Below, in pieces: positions 1 to 10,468 of a stretch of 64,000 nucleotides of DNA. The notes below the pieces were generated by a model that made no database searches, was not told the DNA's origin, and saw only the letters and a list, made by a program, of their open reading frames with translations. The stretch lies in the NCBI RefSeq assembly GCF_016025255.1, contig NZ_CP065592.1:973122-1037121 (forward strand). Reading direction: 5' to 3'. Each line of letters begins with the position of its first letter. Within the stretch, counting starts at the first letter, position 1. The stretch is from Sphingosinicella flava (GTDB lineage: Bacteria > Pseudomonadota > Alphaproteobacteria > Sphingomonadales > Sphingomonadaceae). A program made the translations under genes and the position numbers.

Positions 1-41
1 AGAAGAGAGGCGGACAGCACGGCTAGCATCTTGGTCTTCAT
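1..41 (-). CDS. N-terminus of a secreted protein, cut by the window edge
   Basis: Only 13 codons are present, beginning MKTKMLAVLSASL. An ATG at 41 is preceded on the minus strand by AGGAG at good spacing. A lysine-containing N-terminus followed by a small/hydrophobic run looks like the start of a signal peptide, so the product is probably exported. It lies downstream of accA on the same strand. The rest of the gene lies outside the window, so no function can be assigned. Confidence 0.55.
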   Translation of the reverse strand, partial: MKTKMLAVLSASL

Positions 42-141
42 GAACCGGCACTCCTGATTCTATTCGGGAAATTTACGATCCGAAATGAACACAGGAATTT
101 GCTTGGGGTTCCGTCCAGCACCGGGCTGGACGCGCCGCCGA

Positions 142-1083
142 TCAGGCGATGTTGAGGAATTTCTGGCGGCGTTCGGTGCGGATTTCGGCCGCGCTCATCG
201 CCGCATAGCGGTCCAGTTCCTCGCCGACCGCCGCGCCTAGAGCGGCGATGGCGCCCGCCCTTTCCCGGTGCGCGCCGCCCACCGGTTCGTCGACGATGCG
301 ATCGATGACGCCCAACGCCTTGAGGTCGCCCGCGGTCACGCGCATGGCTTCGGCGGCGTCCGCCGCTTTTTCGGCGGTGCGCCACAGGATCGAGGCACAA
401 CCTTCGGGCGAGATCACCGCATAGACGGAATGTTCGAGCATCAGCACGCGGTTCGCCGCGGCCAGCGCGATGGCGCCGCCGGACCCGCCCTCGCCGACGA
501 TCACGGCGACGATCGGCACGGACAGGGAAAGACATTCCTCGGTCGACCGCGCGATCGCTTCGGCCTGGCCGCGCTCTTCGGCCTGCACGCCCGGAAAGGC
601 GCCGGGCGTATCGACCAGGGTGACGACCGGAATGCCGAAACGATCGGCGAGCTTCATCAGGCGGATCGCCTTGCGATAGCCTTCCGGCTTCGCCATGCCG
701 AAATTGTGCTTGATGCGGCTCGCCGTGTCATCGCCTTTTTCGTGGCCGATCAGCATGACCTTGCGGCCGCCCAATTTGCCGAGCCCGCCAATGATCGCCT
801 GATCGTCGGCGAAAGCGCGGTCTCCGGCCAGCGGCACGAAATCTTCGATCAAGCCCGCCACATAATCCTTGAAATGCGGCCGTTCGGGATGGCGCGCGAC
901 CTGCGTTTTCTGCCAGGGCGTCAGCCGTCCATAAGTCTCGCGCAGCAATTTCTCGGCTTTCGCCTCGAGCTTGCCGATTTCGGCGTCGATGTTGAGTTCC
1001 CCCGCCGCCGCCGTGTCGCGCAGCTCGGCCACGCGCGCTTCCAGCTCCGCGATCGGCTTTTCGAAATCGAGATAAGTCGCCAT
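142..1083 (-). CDS. accA: Acetyl-CoA carboxylase carboxyltransferase subunit alpha
   Basis: The product (313 aa; the E. coli protein is close to this length) is the alpha half of the carboxyltransferase that moves CO2 from carboxybiotin to acetyl-CoA, giving malonyl-CoA for fatty acid synthesis. It pairs with AccD in the cytoplasm. The N-terminal helical part ([18 protein letters not shown]) and the core with [11 protein letters not shown] followed by [10 protein letters not shown] are characteristic of AccA. The gene lies about 100 bp after xerD on the same strand. Assignment is secure. Confidence 0.97.
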   Translation of the reverse strand: MATYLDFEKPIAELEARVAELRDTAAAGELNIDAEIGKLEAKAEKLLRETYGRLTPWQKTQVARHPERPHFKDYVAGLIEDFVPLAGDRAFADDQAIIGGLGKLGGRKVMLIGHEKGDDTASRIKHNFGMAKPEGYRKAIRLMKLADRFGIPVVTLVDTPGAFPGVQAEERGQAEAIARSTEECLSLSVPIVAVIVGEGGSGGAIALAAANRVLMLEHSVYAVISPEGCASILWRTAEKAADAAEAMRVTAGDLKALGVIDRIVDEPVGGAHRERAGAIAALGAAVGEELDRYAAMSAAEIRTERRQKFLNIA

Positions 1084-1094
1084 GGAGCGCGGGG

Positions 1095-1991
1095 TTACGG
1101 CCGCTTTGTCGTTACGTCAACGAGCGGGTGGCGGCTGTTCACCAGCTCGACCAGATGGCGGCTGTCGACATGGGTGTAGATTTGCGTCGTCGCGATGTCC
1201 GCGTGGCCGAGCAGCATCTGGAGCGCGCGCAGGTCGGCGCCGCCCTCCAGCAGATGAGTCGCGAAGGCATGGCGCAGGACGTGAGGGCTCACCCGGTCGG
1301 GCGGAATTCCGGCGGCTGCCGCCAGATCCTTGAGAAGCTGGTAAAGGCGCACCCGGCTCAAATGGCTCTTGCCGGATGGAAACAGCCAAAGCGAATCCCG
1401 GGGCACGAAGGCGCTCCATTCCGCAACGGCGGCGCGCGCGCGGTCGGACAAAGGCACCAGCCGTTCCCGTCCGCCCTTGCCCTTGAGGATCAGGAACGGC
1501 TTATCCGGCTGCACGGCGTTGCGCGGCAGCGAGACCAGTTCCGTGGCGCGCAAGCCCGATCCGTAGAGCAGCTCAACGAGCGCGATCATGCGGATCGTGC
1601 CGCTGCTTTCCTCTTCCCGCTTGCGCCGCTCCAGCTCGGCGAACAGGGCGTCGACCGAACGATGATCGAGGATTTTCGGCAAGGGCCGCTCGCTTGCCGG
1701 ACGCGGGAGGGCTGCGGACGGGTCGTCCTTCCGATATCCTTCATCCAGCAGGAACCCGTAGAACCGGCGGAGCGCCGCGGCCTTGCGCGCCACGGTCGCC
1801 CGTTTCAGCGCCATCCATTCTCCGCCGAGTTTCGACACATCGCCGGATGTCGCGACGGCGAGCCGTCCCCCCAGCAATTCCGACGCGCCGTGAAGATCGC
1901 GGGCATAAGCGAGCAACGTATTGCGCGCGGCGCCCGCCTCCGCCGCCAGCATTTCCAGGAAGGCGGCGATCTGCTGGCGATCCTCGCTCAT
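1095..1991 (-). CDS. xerD: Site-specific tyrosine recombinase, XerD type
   Basis: This is a 298-aa tyrosine recombinase of the Xer family, which resolves chromosome dimers at dif with its partner XerC. The N-terminal SAM-like DNA-binding domain ([13 protein letters not shown], then [10 protein letters not shown]) is followed by the catalytic domain. The catalytic set is visible: Arg in SGLRATEL, Lys in [10 protein letters not shown]237/R240 in [10 protein letters not shown]263 in LGHAD, and nucleophile Y272 in QIYTHV. The start at 1991 (MSEDRQQ) is preferred over an upstream in-frame start that would run into the preceding gene, which ends at 1996. XerC versus XerD cannot be settled by eye; the accA neighbourhood and [13 protein letters not shown] favour XerD. 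Confidence 0.9.
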   Translation of the reverse strand: MSEDRQQIAAFLEMLAAEAGAARNTLLAYARDLHGASELLGGRLAVATSGDVSKLGGEWMALKRATVARKAAALRRFYGFLLDEGYRKDDPSAALPRPASERPLPKILDHRSVDALFAELERRKREEESSGTIRMIALVELLYGSGLRATELVSLPRNAVQPDKPFLILKGKGGRERLVPLSDRARAAVAEWSAFVPRDSLWLFPSGKSHLSRVRLYQLLKDLAAAAGIPPDRVSPHVLRHAFATHLLEGGADLRALQMLLGHADIATTQIYTHVDSRHLVELVNSRHPLVDVTTKRP

Positions 1992-1995
1992 CCAA

Positions 1996-3801
1996 TCAGG
2001 CCCGGTACAAAGCCTCGGCGGCAATCATGTGGGCTTCATATTCGAGGCCGACCGAGCGCAACGCGCGAACGATGCGGTAAAGATGTTCCGGCGGCACGCC
2101 CGTCCACGCCCCGGTCTGCATGCCGATGCCCGACAGGATCGCGACGGTGCCTTTTTGACGGCGCGAGGCGGCCTCCTCCAACGCCTGCGTCCAGGCGTTT
2201 TGTCGCGTGAATGCGATGCCGAGGTCTTCGCCAAAACGCCCGGCGGTGGCCGCATCGATCCGGCCCAGCCCCGCGAGCGCCGCGACCAGCAGGCGCGACC
2301 GTTTCCGTTCCGCGGTCTCGTCGGCATCGACAATGTCGCCGACCCTGCCCGCGTCCACCGTGACATCCGGCGCGCCGACCGCCAGCAACGTCCAAGCGAG
2401 ATGGCCGCTCTCGCCGTCCATTTCGGCCGCGACCGGCAGCCACCGGGCCGCGCGGCGGTCCATGCCGGCCGTCAGCATCGCGGCGACGAGCCGCCCCGCA
2501 ATGTCCTCCCGATCCTTAGACGGTGCAATGCGCGCGGCGGCGCCCGCCGTCATGATGAGCCGCGCATGACGTTCGGCCGGCGTGTCCCCGCCCTCCCACA
2601 ATTCGCGCAGGGCGGCGATGCGATCGTCGACCGGGCCGGCATAAGCGCGGCCCAGGCGCTGCGCCATGCTGCCCTGCATGTCCGCAGGATCGGTGCGGTC
2701 GCCGATGAGGCTGTATAGCTCGACCAGCGCCGCGCTCGAAAATACGCCGAGAGAAGCGGCGATGTGGGAGGCCGCCAACCTCTGCTCCAGCGGCAGCATC
2801 GGCGCGCGCGCCTGCCAGGCCCAATATCGCGGGCCTGCCCCCTGCATCAGCGTGGCGGGGATTTCCGTGCCCGCCGCCGCCGCGAGGCCGAAACGCCAGG
2901 GCGTCAGGCGGTCGACGCCAGCCCAGTCGAGATTGACGGCGCGGCGCGTATTGGATCCCGCACCGACGATCTTTTCGGCGAGCATCAGATCGATGCCGGA
3001 GCCGTCGCGCCGACGCGCCTGATCGATCAACGTGCTTGCCCGCCCCGATTCGCCGGCGAGCGCGGCGCACATGGCGTCGGCAAGCGGCCAGGTCGATGCA
3101 TCGGACACCGCTTTCGCCGGTTCGACGAGCGGGCAAAGCGCGGCGGGATCGGCGGTGGCGAGCGCGGTTTGCGCGCTCACCTCCATCATGTGCGGCGTGT
3201 AGCGATCGACATCGACCTGCTGCACCAGCATGCGGGCGGCGTCCGCCTCGCCCATGCGAAGCAGCAGCCAAGCCCGTTCCGCCGCCCAGGACGCAGGCTG
3301 CACGCCCGGCGGCGCGGCGGCCTGGGTCAGCAAGGCCCGGCGCAACAGGATCGAAGCCCAGCGTGACGGCAGCGGCGCATCCATCCGCCGCATCAGCGAG
3401 AAGAGGAAGGGGCCGCTCGCGCCCCGGAAGGCGTCGGCGCCGAGCCCCCAATTATCGGGCCCGAGGACACCGACCATCGTTGGATCGCGCCGCGCCCCTT
3501 CGGGCAGGTCGAAGGCGCCGGGTTGCTGGGGCGGACGGGCGGCGAGCTCTTCCGACGCCGCGTCGGGCGTGTCGCTGATCACGACATCCGACGGCGCGGC
3601 CGCGGACGGCGCAGGGGCTTGCGCGGGCGGGCGCTGTCCCTGTGCCGGCGCCTGAACGTTCTGCACTGGCGGAGGCAGGGTTTCCGGATCCTCGAAGCCA
3701 GGCGGCAACAGCGATTCGGGCGTTTCCTGGCTGATCGCGGGGATCGCGGCGGCGAGAGAGATTCCCGCCAGGATCAGGGCCTTATTGCGCCAGCGCTTCA
3801 T
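1996..3801 (-). CDS. Large secreted hypothetical protein, alanine-rich and helical
   Basis: The 601-aa product starts with a clear signal peptide (KRWRNKALILAGISLAAAIPAIS), followed by a proline/glutamine/alanine-rich linker (about residues 25-110) and then a long alanine-rich helical body. The body contains repeated 'AxxxxAR..L' patterns that could be TPR- or Sel1-like, but I do not recognise a named family. The Pro-rich linker suggests a periplasmic protein held away from the membrane. It ends 4 bp before the xerD start and its own start overlaps a tiny upstream membrane-protein gene by 20 bp, so the three may form an operon. Function unknown. Confidence 0.75.
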   Translation of the reverse strand: MKRWRNKALILAGISLAAAIPAISQETPESLLPPGFEDPETLPPPVQNVQAPAQGQRPPAQAPAPSAAAPSDVVISDTPDAASEELAARPPQQPGAFDLPEGARRDPTMVGVLGPDNWGLGADAFRGASGPFLFSLMRRMDAPLPSRWASILLRRALLTQAAAPPGVQPASWAAERAWLLLRMGEADAARMLVQQVDVDRYTPHMMEVSAQTALATADPAALCPLVEPAKAVSDASTWPLADAMCAALAGESGRASTLIDQARRRDGSGIDLMLAEKIVGAGSNTRRAVNLDWAGVDRLTPWRFGLAAAAGTEIPATLMQGAGPRYWAWQARAPMLPLEQRLAASHIAASLGVFSSAALVELYSLIGDRTDPADMQGSMAQRLGRAYAGPVDDRIAALRELWEGGDTPAERHARLIMTAGAAARIAPSKDREDIAGRLVAAMLTAGMDRRAARWLPVAAEMDGESGHLAWTLLAVGAPDVTVDAGRVGDIVDADETAERKRSRLLVAALAGLGRIDAATAGRFGEDLGIAFTRQNAWTQALEEAASRRQKGTVAILSGIGMQTGAWTGVPPEHLYRIVRALRSVGLEYEAHMIAAEALYRA

Positions 3802-3919
3802 TCGTCACGTCCTGCTCCATGCGCGTGGTCGGCACTTCGGTCGCGCTGCGGGACAGATAGACCGCGCCGGCGACGAGCGCGATGAGGATGATGAGGAGAA
3901 GGAGGACGGATCGCGGCAT
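3782..3919 (-). CDS. 45-aa single-span membrane protein
   Basis: A short ORF encodes 45 residues: MPRS, a hydrophobic stretch LLLLIILIALVAGAVYL (about residues 5-22), then a polar tail ending EQDVTNEALAQ. The ATG at 3919 has GGGAAAG upstream. Its stop codon lies 20 bp inside the start of the large secreted hypothetical gene, a typical translational-coupling arrangement. It is therefore probably a real small gene rather than a shadow, and may tether or assist its neighbour. No family is recognised. Confidence 0.6.
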   Translation of the reverse strand: MPRSVLLLLIILIALVAGAVYLSRSATEVPTTRMEQDVTNEALAQ

Positions 3920-4004
3920 CAGCTTTCCCGTAAAATTGGCACAAGGGATTGGACGATGCGGGCCTTTTGCCTCACGATGCGCCCCTATGTATAGCCCCGG
4001 CGGC

Positions 4005-4547
4005 ATGGCGAGACCAATCTCCTCCTTCGACCGCTCGATCGTGCTCGTCGGCCTGATGGGCGCGGGCAAGTCGACGGTCGGGCGACGGCTCGCCCGAAGG
4101 CTCAAAATGCCCTTCGTCGATTCGGACCATGAGATCGAAACCGCCGCCAGCCGAAGCATCGCCGAAATCTTCGAGCAATATGGCGAGGAGAGCTTTCGCG
4201 ACGGCGAGCGGCGGGTGATCGCCCGCCTGATCGAAGGACCGCCCAAGGTGATCGCGACCGGCGGCGGCGCGTTCATGAACGAGCGGACCCGGCGGCTGAT
4301 CCTGTCGCGCTGCATCGCCGTGTGGCTGGACGCCGAGCCCGAAATATTGGCCGAACGAGTCTCGCGCCGCGACACTCGCCCCCTCTTGCGCGACAAGGAA
4401 GCTTTGCCTTTCCTTCGCGACCTCGCCGAGATCCGGAACCCCATTTATGCCGAGGCCCATATCCATATCCGCACCCTCCCCTCACCGCACGACCGCGCGG
4501 TGGCCGATATCCTGAAGGCGCTAAGCGCGCTGCGGAGCGCGGCGTGA
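4005..4547 (+). CDS. aroK: Shikimate kinase
   Basis: The 180-aa product phosphorylates shikimate with ATP in the pathway to chorismate and aromatic amino acids. The P-loop GLMGAGKST is near the N-terminus, followed by the shikimate-binding DSDHEIE, FRDGERRV and ATGGGAF motifs and the lid region RRDTRPLL. The start MARPISSFDRS at 4005 is chosen because it leaves a normal-length N-terminus; an ATG at 3987 is a possible alternative. The stop overlaps the aroB start (GTGA at 4544-4547), so the two are translationally coupled. Confidence 0.95.
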   Translation: MARPISSFDRSIVLVGLMGAGKSTVGRRLARRLKMPFVDSDHEIETAASRSIAEIFEQYGEESFRDGERRVIARLIEGPPKVIATGGGAFMNERTRRLILSRCIAVWLDAEPEILAERVSRRDTRPLLRDKEALPFLRDLAEIRNPIYAEAHIHIRTLPSPHDRAVADILKALSALRSAA

Positions 4548-5671
4548 CGGTCGTGGACGTGGCGGCGGGAGGCAATGCCTATCCCGTGCGGATCGCGGCG
4601 GGGCTGCTGGACCGGGCGGGCGAGCTCCTTGCCCCTTATGCCCGTGGCCGTATCGCGGTGGTGAGCGAAGATGATGTGTGGCGGCTATGGGGCGCACGGC
4701 TGGCGGCGGCGCTGGGGTCTGAGGGGATCGAGGCCTTGCCGATCGTCGTTCCGGCGGGCGAGGCGAGCAAGAATTGGGCGACGTTGGGCGGCGTGCTCGA
4801 CCGGCTGCTCGCGCTCGGCATCGAGCGGAGCGATCATATCGTCGCGTTCGGCGGCGGCATGGTCGGCGACCTTGCGGGCCTCGCGGCGGCGTTGCTGAAG
4901 CGCGGATGCGGGCTGATCCAGATCCCGACTACCTTGCTCGCCCAGGTCGATTCGTCGGTCGGCGGCAAGACGGCGGTGAATGTCGCGGCGGGGAAGAATC
5001 TGGTGGGCGCTTTCCATCAGCCGGACCTCGTCCTCATCGATCCCGCCTTGCTCGACACCTTGCCCGGCCGGCAACTGGCCGCCGGTTATGCGGAGGTCGT
5101 GAAATACGGCCTGATCGACGACGCCGATTTCTTCCGCTGGTGCGAATATGAAGGCGCGGCATTGCTTTCCGGCGACCCGGCGGCGCGGCTTCATGCCATC
5201 GAGACTTCGGTTCGGGCGAAGGCGCGGATCGTCGGCGCGGATGAGAGGGAAACGACGGGGCGGCGCGCCCTGCTCAACTTCGGGCACAGCTTCGCGCATG
5301 CGCTGGAGGCGGAGGCGGGCTATTCCGGCGCATTGCTGCACGGCGAAGCGGTGGCGGCGGGCATGGCGCTCGCCATGCGGCTGTCGGTCGCGGAAGGACT
5401 GTGTCCGGACGAAGATGCGATGCGGGTCGCCGGGCACCTGCGCGTCATGGGCCTGCCGACCGGCATTCCGGGCCAGGCTGCGGACCGGCTGATCGCCCAT
5501 ATGCGGCAGGACAAGAAGAATAAGGACGGGCGCATCACGCTCATCCTGTCGCGCGGGATCGGCCAGGCGTTCGTCACCGATCAGGTACCGGAGGAGCGGC
5601 TGCGCGCCTTTCTCCGAACCGAATGCGCGGGGGAAACGATCACGTCTCCTGCATCGGATTGGCGGGGGTGA
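4544..5671 (+). CDS. aroB: 3-Dehydroquinate synthase
   Basis: The 375-aa product is the second enzyme of the shikimate pathway, converting DAHP to 3-dehydroquinate with NAD+ and a divalent metal. The NAD-binding segment FGGGMVGDLAG, the loop PTTLLAQVDSSVGGKT and metal-ligand region LNFGHSFAHALE are all visible. It begins at a GTG that overlaps the aroK stop (GTGA), which also fits the usual length of the family. aroK-aroB pairing is common in proteobacteria. The 3' end runs past the 3' end of the convergent antiporter gene by about 30 bp. Confidence 0.96.
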   Translation: MTVVDVAAGGNAYPVRIAAGLLDRAGELLAPYARGRIAVVSEDDVWRLWGARLAAALGSEGIEALPIVVPAGEASKNWATLGGVLDRLLALGIERSDHIVAFGGGMVGDLAGLAAALLKRGCGLIQIPTTLLAQVDSSVGGKTAVNVAAGKNLVGAFHQPDLVLIDPALLDTLPGRQLAAGYAEVVKYGLIDDADFFRWCEYEGAALLSGDPAARLHAIETSVRAKARIVGADERETTGRRALLNFGHSFAHALEAEAGYSGALLHGEAVAAGMALAMRLSVAEGLCPDEDAMRVAGHLRVMGLPTGIPGQAADRLIAHMRQDKKNKDGRITLILSRGIGQAFVTDQVPEERLRAFLRTECAGETITSPASDWRG

Positions 5672-7406
5672 ACATCCGTTCCTTCAGCGCATGGAGATCG
5701 CCGGATTTGGACTGAAGCTCCAGCCGTTCGGCATCGCGCTTTCGATATTCGTGCTCAATCGCGGCGGCCTCTTCCTCGCTGCAGCCAAAGCCGATCAGTG
5801 CCTGGCGGCCCATCAGCACCGCCGATTCAAATACTTCGCGATAGGTGCCCGCCACATCGACGCCATCAAGGCTCATGATGTGAACCCGATCGAAGGCGCG
5901 GACGTGGACGGCGGCGTGTGGAAAGGCTTCCAGGATCGGCTCGAGGCGGTGGGCATCGAGACCACGGCCGTCGACGCAGAAGAACAGGGCCTGTGCCTCC
6001 CCTGCCCCGGCCTGGCGCAGCAGGTCGAGCCGCGTCCCGTCGCCATAATAAATCTTTTGGCCGAACGTGCCCGCAATTTCGATCTGGCTCGGCTTGCGGT
6101 CGATGATCGTGACGCTGATGTTCCTGGCCATCAGCATCTGCGCCACCGTCTGCCCGAACCGTCCGTAACCGATGACGATGGCTTTTGTGACCGGCGACGT
6201 TTCCGGTCCGTCGAGATGATCCGTCGCCGGGCGGACGCGACTGTCGCGCCAGGCGTTGAACATCATCAGGAATGGCGTCGTGGCCATCGAAAGGGTGACG
6301 ACGGCGCTGAACAGACTGGCGGCTTCGGGCGCGATCAGGACCGCGCGCTGCGCTTCGGCGAAAAGGACGAACGCGAATTCGCCGCCCTGGCTGAGGAGCA
6401 GGCCGAGCTTCACCGCCTTGCGCCCGTCCATGCCGAACAGCCGTGCGAGGCCGTAGAGGACGCTTGCCTTGATCGCGATCAGGCCGATGGTGAGCGCGAT
6501 GACGAAGAAGGGCCGTTCGGCGATCACGTGCAGGTCCAGCATCATGCCGACCGCGATGAAGAAGAAGCCGAGCAGGATCGAGCGGAAGGGATCGATGTCC
6601 GCCTCCAATTCGTGCCGGTAGGGCGAATCGGCGAGCATCACGCCCGCGACGAAGGCGCCGAGGGCGGTCGAAAGATGGAGCGACTGCATCACGACGGCGG
6701 ATGCCATCACGGTGAACAGTCCCGCGATCACGAACAATTCGCGCTCGCTGACCCGGCCGACGATGCGGAACAGGGGATTGATGATGAAGCGTCCGGCCAG
6801 AACCAGGCCGGCAATCGCGGCGACCGTCAGGAGGCCGAGCTGCCAGCCCGGCGGCGCGGACGGATCGGGATCGGCGCGCGAAAGGGCGGCGATGATCGTG
6901 ATGAGCGGGACGATCGAGAGATCCTGGAACAGGAGGATCGAAAAGGCCCGCTCCCCCGCAGGCGTGTTGATCGCATCCGGGCGGAGGCTGGGCAGCACCT
7001 GCGCGGTCGAGGACAAAGCGAGCGGCAGGCCGATGGCGAGCGCGGCGGCGACGCTGAAACCGGTGGCGACATAGACGAGCGCGCTGATCGCGAGCCCGCT
7101 CACCGCGACCTGAAGCGATCCGAGACCGAACATATCGCGGCGCAGGCGCCAGAGGCGGCTCGGGTTCAGCTCCAGGCCGACGAGGAAAAGAAGGAGGACG
7201 ATGCCGAGATCGGCGATGTGCAGAATGGCCTCCGCCTCGCCCGCAAGGCCGAGCCCATGCGGCCCGACGAGCGCGCCAGCGACAAGATAGCCAAGCACCG
7301 CGCCGAGGCCGAGGCGCCGGAACAAGGTGACGAACACCAAGGCCGCGCCGAGCAGCAGCACGCCGTCGCGCAGCATCAAGGCGGTGGCGCCGCTTCCTTC
7401 CATCAT
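5640..7406 (-). CDS. CPA2-family monovalent cation:proton antiporter with RCK domain (KefB/KefC-like)
   Basis: The 588-aa protein has an N-terminal membrane domain of about twelve to thirteen hydrophobic spans (about residues 8-390), with LVGLELNPSRLW and LLSQGGEFAFVLF typical of the Na+/H+ exchanger fold. A cytoplasmic TrkA-N/RCK domain follows, whose Rossmann motif GYGRFGQTVAQ and YYGDGTR bind NAD(H). Proteins of this family export K+ under electrophile stress, but the substrate here is not determined. Two adjacent ATG codons (7406 and 7403) follow GGAGGAC; the second has better spacing. The start overlaps the stop of the upstream scaffold gene (ATGA), so expression is coupled. Confidence 0.88.
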   Translation of the reverse strand: MMEGSGATALMLRDGVLLLGAALVFVTLFRRLGLGAVLGYLVAGALVGPHGLGLAGEAEAILHIADLGIVLLLFLVGLELNPSRLWRLRRDMFGLGSLQVAVSGLAISALVYVATGFSVAAALAIGLPLALSSTAQVLPSLRPDAINTPAGERAFSILLFQDLSIVPLITIIAALSRADPDPSAPPGWQLGLLTVAAIAGLVLAGRFIINPLFRIVGRVSERELFVIAGLFTVMASAVVMQSLHLSTALGAFVAGVMLADSPYRHELEADIDPFRSILLGFFFIAVGMMLDLHVIAERPFFVIALTIGLIAIKASVLYGLARLFGMDGRKAVKLGLLLSQGGEFAFVLFAEAQRAVLIAPEAASLFSAVVTLSMATTPFLMMFNAWRDSRVRPATDHLDGPETSPVTKAIVIGYGRFGQTVAQMLMARNISVTIIDRKPSQIEIAGTFGQKIYYGDGTRLDLLRQAGAGEAQALFFCVDGRGLDAHRLEPILEAFPHAAVHVRAFDRVHIMSLDGVDVAGTYREVFESAVLMGRQALIGFGCSEEEAAAIEHEYRKRDAERLELQSKSGDLHALKERMFTPANPMQET

Positions 7407-7858
7407 CGTCCTCCGGCTTTGAGAGGGCCGTTCGCTGCCGCCGCTTCCGCAGCCGCAGCCGCGACCGCATCGAACGGCAAGAGGATCGAAGGATGGCGGG
7501 CGGTGTAAGGCAGCGCGTCCTTCAGAATGGCGATGCCCGGCCAATCGCCCGGATCGCCGCGGCGGCGGCCAAAGAAGTCGGCGAGCGCGGCGCGGGCGGC
7601 GGCAAGATCGGCGGCGGTGCGGCCGATGGCTGAAGCGCCCATCAGCGAAGCCGAGGCCTGCCCCAGCGCGCAGGCCTTCACCTCTTGTCCCAGCGCTGCG
7701 ACGCGGCCGTCATGGTCGAGGACAAGGTCGACGACAATCCGGCTGCCGCACACCGGCGATCGGCGTTCTGCACTCGCTTGCGGATCGGCAAGCCGCACAT
7801 GATGCGGGATGGAAGCCGCGAGCCGAAGAATGTCCCGGTTGTAGAGCGCCGTGGTCAT
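7403..7858 (-). CDS. Iron-sulfur cluster assembly scaffold protein, NifU/IscU-like
   Basis: The 151-aa product resembles the IscU/NifU N-terminal scaffold family: MTTALYNRDILRLAASIPHH, then SPVCGSRIVVDLVLD and KACALGQASASLM, which hold two of the conserved Cys positions. Such proteins hold a nascent Fe-S cluster for transfer. The third canonical Cys of IscU (HCS motif) is not obvious in the C-terminal half, so a divergent scaffold role is likely. The start at 7858 is taken from the conserved MTTALYNRDI; longer in-frame starts exist. It is coupled by ATGA overlap to the antiporter gene downstream. Confidence 0.75.
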   Translation of the reverse strand: MTTALYNRDILRLAASIPHHVRLADPQASAERRSPVCGSRIVVDLVLDHDGRVAALGQEVKACALGQASASLMGASAIGRTAADLAAARAALADFFGRRRGDPGDWPGIAILKDALPYTARHPSILLPFDAVAAAAAEAAAANGPLKAGGR

Positions 7859-8015
7859 GCGGAGCATATAGAGCCGCGCGCGGCCCCGCGCCAGCAATGC
7901 GCCATCCGGAGAGTGAAACGGGCGATCTTTCACACTTGAGAAGCGAACTGCCCCAGCTTGCCAGCCTCAGGCTCGGACGAGTGCCGAGCGGAGCTGGGCG
8001 TGAGTTATTGAGAAC

Positions 8016-8408
8016 TCATTTTTTGAACGAGCCCATGCGGACGCCCAGCACGCGAAACTCATATTCCACGATGCCGAGCTTCGGCAGCTGATCGTCCTTG
8101 ATAAGCTCACGCGCCTTCGCTTCGTCCACTCCCTCGGTCCAGATCGTCATGCCCAATACCGGCTGCCCTTCGAAGGCTCCACCCGCGATCGTGTGCCCTT
8201 CGGCTGCGAGGCGCTCGTAGATCGCTTGGTGAGCTTTTGCCTCTTCCATATGGTCACGCAATTTGGCGAAATTCGGCCCGGCTCGCGTCATCATAACCAG
8301 GTGACGAGCAGGCGCGGCAATGGCAGGGCGAGCCGAATTCTGGGCGTCTTGCGCCATCGCGGCAGCCACCGGAGCAAACAGAATGGCAAAAAAGGTCAGT
8401 ACTTTCAT
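8016..8408 (-). CDS. Secreted YciI-like protein
   Basis: The 130-aa product has a signal peptide (MKVLTFFAILFAPVAAAMAQ) and then a small ferredoxin-like domain of the YciI type: RHLVMMTRAGPNF, then the HMEEAKAHQAIYERLAAEGHTI-like helix and IWTEGVDEAKARELIKDD. YciI domains are normally cytoplasmic and of poorly defined function, so the export signal is unusual. The ATG at 8408 is preceded by GAGGAG; an in-frame TTG five codons upstream is rejected. It stands alone between the scaffold gene and cysS. Confidence 0.7.
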   Translation of the reverse strand: MKVLTFFAILFAPVAAAMAQDAQNSARPAIAAPARHLVMMTRAGPNFAKLRDHMEEAKAHQAIYERLAAEGHTIAGGAFEGQPVLGMTIWTEGVDEAKARELIKDDQLPKLGIVEYEFRVLGVRMGSFKK

Positions 8409-8523
8409 AAGACTCCTCACCAATCCAAAATCATGACGGGCATGTCACAAAAAAGAGGTGAATGCCGAATTAATACAGTTTTGACGTTGTGAACTGCGGT
8501 CAGCGCGGCGCGCAAAATGCGCT

Positions 8524-9836
<1,313 letters not shown>

Positions 9837-9840
<4 letters not shown>

Positions 9841-10379
9841 TGACGGTTCTCCACGGCAGCTTCCCGATCCTCGATGTCGGCTTCTCTGCCGCGCCGCGTC
9901 TCGACGAAATCGACGATGGCCCGGCCGCTGGCGTTGAGCAGAGGATAGGTGCGCGAGTTCATCATCCATTCCGGACGCTCGGCATCGCGGCCGTAGAACA
10001 GGTCGTAGGCAAGGCTCGCGGCGAGGAAGAGCAGGGTCGCGCCGATCAAGCCCTTCAGTGCGCCGAAACCGCCGCCGAGTACGCGGTCCACCGGCCCCAC
10101 GATCGACTTGCGGGTCGCGCCGCCGATGCGGTGCGAGACGAGCTTGCCGGTGACGAACACGCCGAGGAAGATGACGGCGAAGGCCAGCACGGACGCGCCC
10201 GACACGGTGCCGACCGGTTCCTCCAGCCGCGCGGCGAGCGGGGTGTGGAAGAGCTTCAGCGCCGCGATGGCCGCGATCCAGGCGGCCAGCGCCAGCACTT
10301 CGGTGACGAAGCCGCGCAGAAAGCCGCGGACGAGGCCGCCGCCGACGAGCAGCAGGGTGATGATATCGAGTGCGGTCAT
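9837..10379 (-). CDS. cvpA: CvpA family membrane protein
   Basis: The 180-aa product has four hydrophobic spans within the first 110 residues or so, beginning [24 protein letters not shown], which is typical of the CvpA family (named for colicin V production; linked to envelope homeostasis). A charged C-terminal tail follows ([20 protein letters not shown]). It overlaps cysS by four bases. In many proteobacteria cvpA precedes purF; here it is coupled to cysS. Confidence 0.87.
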
Positions 10380-10468
10380 GCGGTTCCTGCTAAGGGGTGC
10401 GGAGAAGTTGGGGAAGAGGGGTTTTCGCCTGTTTCATTGTGCTCCTAGGGGCGCAGGAACGCGAGGTG

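Noticed and set aside
1095-1991. XerD-like gene as an integrase of a mobile island
   Set aside because: Its length, motif set and neighbourhood beside accA and aroKB fit the housekeeping Xer recombinase; no attachment sites or cargo genes are present.
5691-7508. Long plus-strand ORF (about 605 codons) opposite the antiporter gene
   Set aside because: Its product is full of charged, low-complexity residues and has no family motifs; it is the antisense shadow of a recognised G+C-rich gene.
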